The notes beneath the pieces were generated by a model. The model searched no databases. It had not been told where the DNA came from and saw only the letters and a program-made list of their open reading frames with translations. This document shows, piece by piece, positions 23,366 through 36,053 of a DNA stretch of 64,000 nucleotides. Position 1 is the first letter of the stretch; each line of letters begins with the position of its first letter. Source of the stretch: Straminergon stramineum (Eukaryota > Streptophyta > Bryopsida > Hypnales > Calliergonaceae). The stretch is from the NCBI GenBank assembly GCA_963920665.1, contig OY987273.1, forward strand, positions 5,768,501 to 5,832,500. The letters run 5' to 3'. The position numbers were made by a program, and so were the translations under genes.

Positions 23366-26300
23366 TCAATCAAAATCATAAGGGTTAGAAGGTTGTACTT
23401 GAGCGGTTCCTTCGGGATCCTCCGGTGCCACTTTTGTTGTTGAAGGTGGTCCTTTCTCGCTCTCCTCTGGATCGTTGTCGAGAAGGTCTTCATCACCAAC
23501 TTCATAGTCCACCCTTTCTTCTTCCACAGAAAAGGGAGATTGCACCTCCACACGGACTTCACGTGATTCCTCACAAACTACTGTATTATGAGGCTCAATC
23601 GCAAAAGTTCGTGCTGCCTCCTCGACAACATTATTGTCACATCGACGATAATGTTCTTCTCCTTCATTGGTGTCATCTTGTTGAGCAACGTCAGGAACAA
23701 CCTCAAGAATCTAGACTTCAAAGGCCCCTTCATCTGGAGATGGAATCCTGGGCATCTAGGATGCTGGAGTTGATATGACCAGGTCCTCATGTCCTAGTGA
23801 GACCGCTTCATCCTTATCCTCGACTCGAGGATAGGACAGCCCACTAACCAAGTGGGCCATTTCTTGCATGGCTAGAGCGCTACCCGACGGCACCTGAGGT
23901 TGTGGAGTCGGAGCAACAGAGAATGTAATCGGGCAGCTCTGCAATTGGCTCTTCAGGGACTGCAATGCACTCAAGAGCACTACGAATTGGCTTGGCAACT
24001 CGTCATATTTTGTGTCCGACTTTTCTTGGAGTTCAGTAATTTTCTCATTGGCAGCCTTGTTGCCCGCTAGTAGCTCAACAACCAGCCTTTCTTTTTCTTC
24101 TTGCTCCTCCTGCCTGGCTATCCTCTTCTCCTTGGCTTCCTGGTCTTTCTTCCACCAGTCCTTCTTGACCTTCACCACCACGCCTGAGGGTGCGATGACA
24201 AGTTTTAGCTCAACTTGATTGGGAACACCATCTGTGTCATTGTCATCGTCTGATGAGTGCGGATGATCAATATCATCATCATCACTGATGATGATGGGAT
24301 TATCCAATCCCGTTGAGGGATTACTTTCTTGAGCTGCACAATTTCCTTGGGATCCAAACTCGTTGGTAATAACAACGTCCTCAAAGTCTCTCCCTCGTTC
24401 CTCTCTAGTTTGCTCCTCCAGATGTCTCTCAAACTCGGTGTTGGTCTCTACATCCTTGTCATCATGTTGAGTTTGCAATACGACCGGAACAGCAGGAGCA
24501 TCCATCCATGTATGGAGCTGGAATGTGTTCGTCCCAAATTGATTGATTCCTTCAATGCCAGGATCAGTACTTACATGTGGCCCGACAACTTCCCTTTGGC
24601 GGTTCCCCACGACATTACTTTCTAGCGGTGACTCCAATGTCATGGGTGGCGATGGAGGTGAGTTGGAGTGAACAACCATAGGTCCACGACTTGTGGGACG
24701 ATTGTATAGTAGCGAATAAGGTGAATTCAAAATCAAGAAGTCATTCTTATCCATCTTATTCGCTAGGAGAGTGATTTTTGAGTATGGCTTTGCATCTTCT
24801 CTGTCACTAAAGCCATAGAAGTATGCACCGAACATCTACAGATCACACACAAACATTTCATATTTTGTATTTCTAAATCAATGTTGAATGTATATCCAAG
24901 GTACATGATATTATTGTTGACCCGAGGATAACAATGGACTGCACGTACTTCAAAGATAAAGTAAGAAAAATTGATGAACTATACAAGATACAAGAATATC
25001 ATTTCTGGGAGAGAAGATACACTAACCTTTGCAGCTAGCATGAACTTAGGTCATGCGTAGATGCCAAGAACATTTTCATTTGGCTTTGTGAAGGCTTGGA
25101 GTATGTCCAAATAAAACTCCATCCACAATTCAGTATGATGTATCCTCTACTTTGCTTCCATATTCTTGGATGGATCGCTATAGTATACATACCCAGAAGG
25201 TGTGTCATATTTTCATTTGAGGCTCATGCGGGCGGCGATGGCAAAGTCATTATCCTTCTTGAAAAGGAATAGGAGTGGCACGTCCGGAGCTTTTCCTCTA
25301 TTTGTCACATTATTTAACATCTCTGCTCTACTGGGGACGTAGGTGGATATGACGGAGTCATACCCAGTAAGCCTTAGAGCTGCAAAAGAAGTTACAGCCT
25401 TCGATATTAGTTGGATTTGATTGTGGCACCACCCTAATATCTAGAACTGCCAAGTTAACTTCTCGTTGATGATAGCTGTAATTTGTGCTGGTCACGAGCG
25501 CCTTGGCAATGAAGTCAATTCCTCGTACTTGTACTCCTCCGGCGGGTTTAGAAAGTTGGTACTTTAGCTTCATAAACCTCCTAAACATGTATAGGACCTC
25601 TGGAAATTGTTTGTCCAGATCCTTTGCTCGCTTCCGCCACGCATTGTTCCTGAGCCGTTTCTTGAAATACTCAGCACTAGGATGCATGAGAAGGAAATCC
25701 CATGTCACGGAAGTAAACTAGTGCCTCGCCTTCCATGCTCTCCAGGTTGTATCAATGACATCGCCGCCATTGTTGATGAACTTCAGAGAGGGTTTGAAGT
25801 CCATCAAATCTTGGAGAACAACTTTCTTGCGCTTCCTCCTCTCTACCCAATCACCGTGCGCAATGTTGTCGGGAACTAGTATTTTTGTTCTCGCAACAGA
25901 GACTTTCGGATATATAGATTTATGCCCCGGAGTTTCACCTAGTAGGTGATGTGCAAAAACTCCAAAGTCAATGTCCATGAACCATCTGCAATGCTTGAAA
26001 AACTCTCTTTTCAAGGACATGGCTTTGATCTTGAAACCTTTAATTTCCTTGAACAATTTCAAGGAAACTGGCTCCATCAGCTCGCCTTCGGAATGCTTTG
26101 TCAAAAATCGATTCCAGTATGCCCAGAGATCATTGAGCAGGGTGATGATCTGAATTTCATTTTTCAGATCCGTAGTCCCTTTGATAGAAGCACCATCCTT
26201 TTCAAGATTAATATTTTGGAATCTCTCAACAACTACATCCGTGAAGCTCTGCATTTCCCAATACAATAATTCAATTACAATTCGACATGAAAACAATTGA

Positions 26301-27923
26301 ATTTGTTCTTGTACTATCGTCGGGTCGACAATAAAACTATGTTAATAAAAACATAGATAGTCCATATATAAAGTAATTCACTAAATAGTAGTCAAACGAA
26401 GGGTTATTCATATTGGATATGATCAATTTGCATTTACATTCTCACATGACATGAAGAAGTTATCCTCGACTCGATGATAATGAGGAAGACCAATTGCAGA
26501 CCTTATAGTTCATCAAGCTGAAGACGGCTTTGTTGTTTCGAGTTAAATCCTCTGAGCGAATGTTTGTTGGACGCTTACAAGCGAGCCAGATGTTTTGGCA
26601 GCTAATGATTTGGTTAACCCACGTTGGTTGAGCATGATCCAAATGATTAGTGCAGTTGTAGAATTTTGAGATGTTTCGTAATTTGTTTGGATCAAGGGTC
26701 CAAACAATGAAAGCATCCCAAGTCTGAAGCTCTACTCGGCGGGATTCTCCACAACCTCCTTTCTGAAGCTCTTTCGAAGCCGTGATGCTGTGTTGACCGT
26801 TGATAATCATGAATCGTCCATTCATGATTTCTTCCTACTTCTCTAGCTTTCTTTTCAAAAGTTGATTATGAGAATCAACGGGGGTAAGGCAAACCTTCTG
26901 CCTCAGCTTCATGTTAATCAGTTGAATGAGTTCATTCTTCACAACAACAACGATATCCTTTTGCATTGTTCGAATGACATATTGATCACTGGCCAAGATG
27001 CACTGTTTGATGTCCACGGCACCTATTTCCTGGCCGAGTAAAAAACAGGCCTTGTGGTCAGCCCAAAAGTTTCTTTGAATTAAAGCAAACTTCTCATAGT
27101 TTGGTTGTAGAGGATCGGAGGATGTTGGACCTATTGATACAGTCGTGAGCATTGATCCTGAACTTCTAGCACTTGCAACTCCTCTGGGAAGACTTCTCTT
27201 TTTCTTCCTTTTAAAGAGAGGTGCTTCCGTTGAGATGCTGTCTCTCTTTCTGGTCGTCGATTTTGTTTGACCTGGTCTTGTTGCTTTGTTGGCTAAACCA
27301 CCGGCAACAGACCCATCCTGAAGACGACTCTTGGATTCCCCTCTTTGACCTTGTAAGGGGTTTCTACCGATTGATGGTGCAGGCTTGACATTTGCCAAGG
27401 CATATCGATCAAGAGTTTGGAAAATACGACGCAATATAGTCGCATTGGACTTTGCTGTGCCATTTTTCCAAGGAATGTAGCCAGATCTCTCAAATTCCTT
27501 GTTGAGGGACTCCATCTACGACCCCTCCAAGAATGTCATCAGGTTCTCGAGATCAAACTTTCTATAATAAGAATTTACATTGATTACAATGGAGTGACAG
27601 TGGTCTTTTTGGTTTCCATTCTCATCAACTTCATAGAGCACAATGACAACATAATTGCTCTGGTGATCCTCAATCACTATCACTTTCTCTTTCATATTCC
27701 AAAGAAGGTAGCTTGTTTTTCCCTAAATTCGGTATCTGAGATAGACATAATTTTTCCAGCGGTTCACACCGAAGGTCCACGTGCTAATATGATCTTTGAA
27801 CTCCCATAGCATTCCGTAGCTATCTACCATTTCATCGATGAAGGGCTCTTCGTTCAAGGGGTTTACGAAGGGCTAAAGATAATGCACTGTTACGAAATAA
27901 TCGTAGAGATCTTGCTTCTCCAT
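23366..27923 (-). pseudogene. ParB-like plus DNA methyltransferase-like cargo gene (element 1)
   Basis: Long minus-strand gene from ATG 27923 to TGA 23366. Exon 1 (27923-26502): N-terminal domain, then basic patch FKRKKKRSLPRG, then a ParB/DGQHR-like motif MIINGQHSITASKEL (around 26790) followed by WDAFIVWTLDPNKLRNISKF. Intron 26249-26501. Next exons include STYVPSRAEM, PLLFLFKKDNDFAIAARMSL, and HTELWMEFYLDILQAF with NENVLGIYA.PKFMLAAK, which aligns with the C-terminal motif I region of DNA N4/N6-methylases. Intron 24836-25026 has clean GT-AG ends. The last exon has MDKNDFLIL, a SUMO-interaction-like PIIISDDDD, and a coiled coil. About eight TAG and two TGA interrupt it. Methylation activity is unproven. 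Confidence 0.6.
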
Positions 27924-28639
27924 CTTCAAATCTTGCCAAGTGATTTGTGCGAATCTATTAGAAATTGATCTATCGTTGATCCGATGATAAGTTTATTTGG
28001 ATTGCTGGAGGAGAAAATTTATTGATCATATAATTATGTACCGTTTTTTAAACATTTTATATATCTTATTAACTCGATGAGAGTTGCAGATAGGTGAAGA
28101 TACATAGATTTCATTGAACATTAACACTCATTTCTTTCTATCTTAACGATTTTTTCCTCTGACGTCGGTTTTCGAGCATGAAATTAGTCATATTTCATAT
28201 CATGGACATCCGAATGCTTCTTTTTTATTATTAATTTCTTCATGTTCTCTCTTCTTATTGGTGGAGGAATCTTTAAATCCTTCTGAAGGTATCGTCATGT
28301 TGACGATACGGGTAGAGACTGTTATAGAGACTGATATTTTCTTAAATATTTTATATGTCATTCCGTAAATTTGTTATCTGAGATTTTATCGTTGACTCAA
28401 TGATAAGGTGGCTGACTTGGGAAATGGTGCTTTTTCTATTAATTAAAGCATTTTTGCTATTCCTTGGTGGGAATGTGGGAATTAGAATTTGGAAGTTATC
28501 AAGCTTTTCTTTAGATTATCATCGATGACTATATCCTGGAGTCGATGATATGTTTCTTCTATAATTAAAACCCTAAACATGGATAGTCTGCATAATAATC
28601 TTTTCACTAGGTTTGTAATGTACCCTCGACTCGACGATA
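23815..28639. repeat. P1 palindromes in and upstream of the methyltransferase-like gene
   Basis: Nine copies of a 19-nt imperfect palindrome, consensus TATCSTCGANTCGASGATA, start at 23815, 24912, 26315, 26461, 27971, 28290, 28387, 28532 and 28621. One lies inside the last exon, three lie in two introns, and five lie upstream of the ATG. Symmetry is around a single central base. Flanking sequences are unrelated, so these are not simply fragments of a longer repeat. Confidence 0.85.
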
Positions 28640-29762
28640 CGTATCTTTGAATAAGCTAAACCCTACACTTGGAGAGATTGAAAACAAAAACTGCGTACTA
28701 AGACTGAACTGAGATTCTAAAACCCTAAATCATAGACTAATCTGTATAAAATAGAATACCTGAAACCTGACTTTGCTACAGACTTCCTGAATGCTCTTGG
28801 AGATTGAAATTGGACTTCTTCTTGATTGGAGTACTGACCTGCAAGCATTGAAAAGGAATCTCAGAAATTTCAAAAAACTCTAAAATTTCGAAAAACTCAA
28901 AACTTTGTGGTAGAAGTTGATGATTACTAAGAACAACAGAACTACAAATTCCAAACCCAATAGTCGAAACACAATTCTTATAGAAACCCAAAAATCAAAA
29001 CCCAATTCTTAAACAACAACTCTACTATGTGAATGCGCCACCACGACAGAATCAGAGAAATGAGAAAAAACTTTCGGAAAACATTCATTGTACAACAATC
29101 AAGCAAAAACAATTGTCAAGTAAACTAATTCTTAGAAGGAAACTAGCAATGTAGCAAATACTAGGAATACTACCAAGCAATGCAACAAATACTAGCAAGA
29201 ACACTAAGAAATAGTAAGAAATCCAGCAAAAAAAAGCTCAAAAATTTCTGAGAATTGTACCGTAATTATGAGCTCCATGAAGTGGCGCGTAGAGTTGAAA
29301 CTCCACACTTGAATCAAAAACTTGAACTGCAATTCTAACCACACTCCACCGCTATCAAAGAAACTGGTAGCACGTTGAACAAAAAATCGAGCAAGCCTCG
29401 GGAACGTCCGCAACCAAATTGCTAGAAAGTGAGGAACTCCACGTTCGCATACACAAGCTCCAAAAACTACTCAATGCTAGCGGAAAGTGATACAAGAACA
29501 AGAATCGAAAATTCAAACCCCACACGAAAACGAGAACCTGAACTTCTGAAAGCAAATAGTGTCGTCCACCGCGCGTAGGGAGAGAGAAGACCTCCCTAAG
29601 CTAAACCGAGCCGCCATTCCAGGTTTGGACTCCACCGAACCAACCGTGCTGGTTCCAAACCTATGGTGCGGTCAACAGGTTTGTTAATTCTCCCGCACCG
29701 GAGCTAACGCCGAACCTAGACGTTCGGAACTGAATGTGAAGTGCGGTAATTTTAGAATTTCT
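28640..29762. other. Upstream region of the methyltransferase-like gene
   Basis: No clear gene. A GC-richer block at 29570-29740 contains nested inverted repeats: AGGTTTGGA (29621) pairs with TCCAAACCT (29654), and GAACCA (29637) with TGGTTC (29650). It could be a promoter or 5' leader of the minus-strand gene. Confidence 0.35.
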
Positions 29763-30343
29763 TTAACCCCTAAATGCCTAAGGCTTGTTTTGAGTTTTAG
29801 GGTATTTGCTCTCAGTTTATCAAAATGCCAGCATTTTGATAAGTTGTATTAGTTTTTTTGAACTATAACTATACAAATTCGAAGTAGAAATGTTATAGAT
29901 CACATAGGGAAAAAAATCACTTATGGAGTGAAAGATTATAAGTCAAATCTAAAAAGTTTGACAGGTGACCAAAAAAATTTGAGGTTAAAAGGGCCTAACA
30001 TGCATAATCCCAATTAATTTATGGCTTCTCAAAATCTACTGTACAATTCTTTTAAATGAATTTTGAATGTCATTATTTCTCAAAGATCTAGTGTATTTGA
30101 GGCTCATTTCCAAGAGCCCTCAACACTACAGAAAGTCAAGATTGCAATGGGTACCCTTGTAGAAAATCTTGGATATAAAAATCAATATCATTCATTTTCA
30201 AAATCAGATTTGTGATGCTAAAACTAGACTTCAAAGAGAACTTCCCCAAAATACAAGCTTCTCAAAATAGCAAATTGTTAGGGATCTCTTTAACTCCAAT
30301 GTTTTGTAAACACACTCTAGTGCCTGGGGCATTTAGGGGTTAA
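29763..30343. mobile_element. 581-bp MITE, TTAACCCC ends
   Basis: Terminal inverted repeats TTAACCCCTAAATGCC at 29763-29778 and the complement at 30328-30343, with similarity continuing as AGGC. No coding capacity. A second element with nearly the same length and ends lies at 34243-34825. Confidence 0.65.
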
Positions 30344-33300
30344 CCTTTGAATGCTGCGCTGGTGACCATGGAAATCAACCATTTCCAAAATGTGTGATAT
30401 CATTCACTTTAGATCATTCCTTTCCACCCCTAATTCTGAGGATGAATAGTTGCAAGTTTGACCTACATGTGAAAATTCCTTGTCATTCAGTGGACAATAA
30501 ATATCCATCACAACGTTTAGAGGTTAATTCTCTATTTCCTATAAGATGTACTACTGACCATGGAAATTTTGAAAATGCATTACATAATGAATTTGTAAGA
30601 AAATGAAAGTGCTCATTGGATGTCAACGCATTTTGTATGATTTATGCTTTTTGACGAAGAATCTTTGGAGTATTTCAAATTTTACTTTTCTTCTACATTG
30701 AACGAAAAATTGGTTAGCACTAGCTAAAAAAAGATTGCAACATTGTTTTCGTAAGTCATCTACAAAGTTTAAGGCCCCTGACCCCTTAACGACTCAGGGT
30801 TTGGAGAGACTCACCATCTACTTCACCATATTTTTGATGAAAGGAGAATACAGTAGGCTTTAGGTCCACAATGAGAGACTATATTGAAGGCAAAAGAATT
30901 TCCTATCATACATATTGTAGTTAAGTACATTTTCCAAATGTCAAAACACCAAGTGAAAAAAAATGTTGAACGTGATAAATTGGGAAGTGTAGGGTGGTTC
31001 TAAAATAAGTTGTTTATATACCATGGAGTCAATCCGTATTATTGGGTAGTGACATACAAACTTGGAGAACAAGTCAGGTGTACCTGAAGAAAGGCCATTG
31101 TGACAAAATTGATGGCCTTTAGTCATTACTCACCGGACTAAGCGGTGTACACAATTCAAGTGTTAGTTGCAGGGTTTGAGTGTTAGTTGTGAGATTTAGA
31201 GATAAACTTTGAAATACGATATCGTGAATAGGCACAAAATTTCCAATGCCAAATGAATATTTCTATTTACTCCTAAATGCCCAATCAACTATTCATGATT
31301 GATATCAAATTTCAGGCTTCACATTGTGTAGGCAAAAAGAAGTGGGTAATTAAGCTAAGTTTAATCTCTAAATTTTCTTTTGAGGTTTTGAGGCTCCAAA
31401 TGTCAAAGTTATGGACACGTTTTAGAGAGGGATTGGAAGAGTTAGACATTTTTTTGGACAATTAGAAACATTCTCTCTGATATGTGTCTATAACTTTTTA
31501 TTGGAGTCTTCAAATCTCAAATCCATTTTTGAAAATGAAATTTGGCTTGATTTCACAAATTTTTAAAGATCAAAGTTTTTTGGGAAAATTTATTCTACTA
31601 TACCCCAAATGAGGTTTTAAATTCTACTTTGAGATTATTTCAAATTATTGTGAAATTTCAAGCTTGACATTTATTTTTAAATTACTAAATTTTCAACTTC
31701 CTCTTGCCCCCAACTTTTTAGTTCAACACATTTCATGTTCATTCCATTTGTGTTATGTAAATGCAACCAAAACAGAATCCATAGGGCTAGCCATTTCTAG
31801 CCATGTCAACGTTAAAGAATTAATACGATAAAGAAAAAATGAGAATAGCTATTTTTGTGCATAACACAAATCACAAAAAATATAAATGAAAATCTAATGT
31901 GGTTTGTTCCACAAAAATAGTATACAAACATATGTTGACTATGTATGCAAATTGTAAAGTATTTGCCATTCTAGTGAAAGAATAAATAAATTTAGAATCT
32001 TATATTTTTCAATTTCTGAATTTGAACATTAGACCATGTTGTAAACAACATTTTGCACAACTAATTTATAATTTATATTTGTGGTTGCAAAAAAATTAAA
32101 TTGATGATGTCCAAATTTATTAGAGACACTCCATTTTCTTATATAATTGTATAATAATTATATAGAGGTACGGTCAAACTTGAGAAATAATTGAAACCAC
32201 TAAGAGCCCATACTTATTGAAATGCAACTATAACTTAGTAATTTATCGAGTTACATTGTCGTAGAAAAAGATGTTGACCATGTTTTTGTAATCAAAATAT
32301 ACGTTGTCCATTTTTTTTCTACTTTCATGAACCCTCAAATGTATTTATACATAGGATTAGTTTTGGGGATCATGGAGAAGAATTGCACTTCCCAGTCCTT
32401 AGTGCTTTTGAATCCTCAATCTATAAGTTTGTGGGAAACAAAAATGAAATATTCCTAAACAATGGTTATACTTCTTTTTTTTTAACTCAAGGATTTAAGT
32501 TGTTGGAATCAAGTTGACAAAAAACATGTAGAAGTTAGTAATTACTTGAAGATTTAAAATTCACAATAATACCAAGTTTATAGAATTTTATTTGCACCCT
32601 ACATTTAAGATAAATTATACATTATGAAGAACAATCCAGTTAGAAGACAAGACATGTGGGTGCTATGAAATAGAGATTATCATTAATAAGGACTAATTAA
32701 AAAGCATTTGTAATTGCTACAAGGGTAGGAGCAAAATTGGAAATGAATACATGTAGTAGTAATTTATTCATCACTAAAATGAACTGAAGGGGAAATTTTT
32801 TTTTTGGTATGACATATCTCTATAGGATTGTTCAAGCACTTTAGTTTGAGGAACTGTACTTCTAGAACTTAAGGATTTGAAAAAAATTTCGACTGCTCAA
32901 ATAATGTGAATGTTAGGGTTTATGATAAGTGAATTCAAGGATTGGATTAAATGAAAATGAGAATATATTATTTTAGGTTTCTTTGATAATTTTTCAATTT
33001 TTTGTTCTTTATATTCTAGTATGTATTTGGTAAATTTTTGCTTCTTTCTTTATCTTTGGTTAGAATCACCTTTCGGCCTAAAGAGCTATCCATTTGCAAT
33101 TTCATTTTTCATTTGTATGGGGGGTTCTTTTAGTTGATTACCTTTTTTTCTCCTTGGGATCACTTTGATTTTCATGTTATGTCCTTATGTTTTTTTGCTA
33201 AAAGCCTTTTATGAACTTGAGAACCCTTTAATAATCTTATTTTTATTTTTAAACTTCTTTCTTCTTGACAAAGAATCTTTGTTTGTCTCTTTATGGTGGC

Positions 33301-34242
33301 ATTGATTAAGTTCTCTTTAGTTTTGTAAAGCAACTACATATAGCGCTCCACCATAAATAAAAATGTTTCATGTATTTATAGAACGGCACTAAGTTTTTAA
33401 ATTGTCACACCATGCAATTTCAATTATGGCATCATGGTGCCTCTAGAACATCATTGATTTCAATCACATCGACTCTTATTATACATAAAGGCAATTAGGC
33501 ATTAATTATATCAATCAATAATATTCATACCAATGCATGAACATCTATATGACTAACTTCATTGAAGTGTAATGTAAATTAATTCATTTTTTAGAAGTCT
33601 AAAGTTTGAAAAAAGTATAAGTACTTGCATTCCATGAAATTATTTTCTTTGCAATGAAGAATATTTTGTAGAGTTCAAATTTTCAAGGTTTATGATTCTT
33701 TTATTATTTTTAGTAATCAAAATATGAGTACAAAGGAGCATGATTTCATCTCATCATACAAGTAGAAATTGTTTAGTGTACACCAGAATAATTCTTAATG
33801 TCTACACAATCTATTTTGAAAAGTTAAATCATTATAACAAACAATGATTCGAATACTACTAGAATTTCAAATGCATATTACATTGCCATTAGGGAATGAC
33901 ATATGCAAATCACTTGACAAATACATATCATTAAATCCTAAACCCTACAAGTATACTATAAATGAATACTACAAATTGAGTTTACATTTCAATGAATAAG
34001 AATTATATAAGTACAGAAAAACATAGAATTGTAGTACAATTGAAAGATTGAATTCATATCGCATATTCCATATTGAATATATGAAGCAATATTCATATTC
34101 AAAGTAAGAGATGAATTACTATAGCATACAATAATTGTATATGGATTGCCATATTTCATGTTCACATGAAACTGCTCACAAATGACGGTAAATGAATTAT
34201 GGAAAACATTGTAGTAAAAAATGTCCCTAAAATGCTAAGCTT
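30344..34242. other. AT-rich arm of element 1, no gene
   Basis: Long AT-rich noncoding stretch with only short chance open frames. The part 33370-33590 is similar to 1545-1760 in element 2, showing that the arm is a shared component of the element family and not random flanking DNA. Confidence 0.6.
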
Positions 34243-34825
34243 TTCACCCCTAAAGTCCCAAGGCCATTTTTCTTTCAAAAACCACTAAAAACTGCTACTT
34301 CTATTGCATTCATGTAAGGAATCAAAAAAAATACTTTTTTCAGAATCTAATCATAGCATCTTCTACCAAACATTTCTTGAATCATGTAGTGAAAATTTCA
34401 TGAAATTTGACCAAACGCATTGAAAGATATTAGCATTCACAGTGAAAGAATTTGTGGTTTTGAATAAGACGGTCCAATTGCTTGCTAAATAAGAAACTCC
34501 ATATTGTTCATATCAGTAATCCAAATGGGATGAGTCAAAGCTTCCCAATTAGTCAAAAATATAATCTACAAGAATAAAATAATAAAAAAAAAATTTCAAT
34601 TTTTTATAAATTTTGTTTCCTACTTGTTCTCCCCATTTTCAGATTATTGTGGCATATCTTTTGCTCCCGACCATTGATTGAAATACAAATTATATTCCCC
34701 CAAAGCTAATAAGTTTTAAAATCTTATGAGAAAGTTTCAGAAAAAATCACTAACAATTCACCTCATAGGAACCTACCCGAAATCCATGTTGTCCCTTGTA
34801 AGCACATTGGGACTTTAGGGGTTAA
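34243..34825. mobile_element. 583-bp MITE, second copy type
   Basis: Starts TTCACCCCTAAAGTCCCAA and ends with the complement of TTAACCCCTAAAGTCCCAA. Same length class and terminal pattern as 29763-30343. No coding capacity. Confidence 0.6.
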
Positions 34826-34929
34826 AGAGTACTTCTCTACAATCAAGCGATGAACTTCACATAAATTGCATCCCCTAAGAAACTTAGGAGATTCCAAATT
34901 TTTCCCCTACAAATCTGGAATTGTTCACA

Positions 34930-34975
34930 ATCCTAAACCCTAAACCCTAACCCTAAACCCTAAGGCGTGAACCCT
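34930..34975. repeat. Interstitial telomere-type tract
   Basis: AACCCTAAACCCTAACCCTA-type repeats in the same orientation as the tracts at 2725-3027, closing the AT-rich arm of element 1. Confidence 0.85.
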
Positions 34976-35154
34976 ACAATGCACATAATTAGGATCCCAA
35001 ACCGTCAATGGAAGGATTTTTTAAGAAAACCAGACATTGAACAAAGTATAAGCAAAGAAGCAATCATTAGGAATCCCCTAGTAATGAAAGTCACATGAAC
35101 AAAAGTTAAGACAATGACATGAATAGTAGATACACTATAAATGAACGAATTGTT

Positions 35155-35410
35155 TTGGCTGGTATTAGTAAAGCCTTTTTTTGGTTGGTATTAGCAAAGA
35201 CTTTTTTTAGTTGATATTAGGAAAGATTGTTTTTGGTTGGTATTAGCAAAGACTTTTTTTGGTTGATATTAGCAAAGACTTTTTTTGGATGGTATTAGCA
35301 AAGACTTTTTTTGGTTGGTATTAGCGAAGACTGTTTTTGGTTGGTATTAGTAAAGCCTTTTTCGGCAGGTCTTAGTGAAGCCTTTCTGGTCTGGTATTAG
35401 AGAAACCCTT
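35155..35410. repeat. Minisatellite, ~25-bp unit, about 10 copies
   Basis: Tandem units of TTTTTGGTTGGTATTAGCAA followed by AGAC, with increasing divergence to the right. No coding meaning seen. Confidence 0.9.
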
Positions 35411-36053
35411 TGGGGGGTGCTTTTGTTCTTCAGCCGCATCTTTATGCCACAAAGCTAACATAAAGCGGCACATAAAGAGGCATTTAAGTGCTGCCATAGA
35501 AAGTGGACCATGAACGTTGTCAAATGCCATGTATTTCCAAAGAATTTGAATTCCCACGCCAATTCTTCCCCGCCCCTTGATTGGCGGAAGCTCAAGCTCT
35601 CTCCCTTGCAACTTTCACGTTGCAACTTTGTTTTGGCTGCACAGCTTCGCCATTTGATTGTTTTCATTTTTTGTTGCTCATCTCTGACCTACAGGACGCT
35701 TTAGCATTTTGTTTTCCGCATTCCCAATCCACCTTTGTTTCCAATAGGCTTATTCAGATAGTGGGGACTTTAAGAAGATGAGTGTGGACATTGACTGTAG
35801 TTGCTAGTAAGTAGTATTGTGCTTTGACTTCTGATTTGTACAATACGCACTACTTCCTGTTATTGTTGTACCTGACATTCCATTGATTTTCGATTAGTAG
35901 TTTCATTAGCAAAACCATGACACATAGAAATTCGATTGCTATTGTGTCCGATGAGAGTGTTGGTGTTGTGCATCATCGAGATGGTGAGGAATATGTCTCC
36001 CGATATTTTCGCCAAAAATTACAGAGGATCCTATATTATATTAATATAGAGTA
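35411..36053 (+). other. Possible leader/first exon region
   Basis: Mostly noncoding. A 58-codon frame at 35917-36093 (MTHRNSIAIVSDESVGVVHH ...) has a more protein-like start than its surroundings and then runs into AT-rich, palindrome-containing DNA. It might be a first exon of the downstream transposase-like gene or of a degraded gene. I cannot identify it. Confidence 0.25.
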
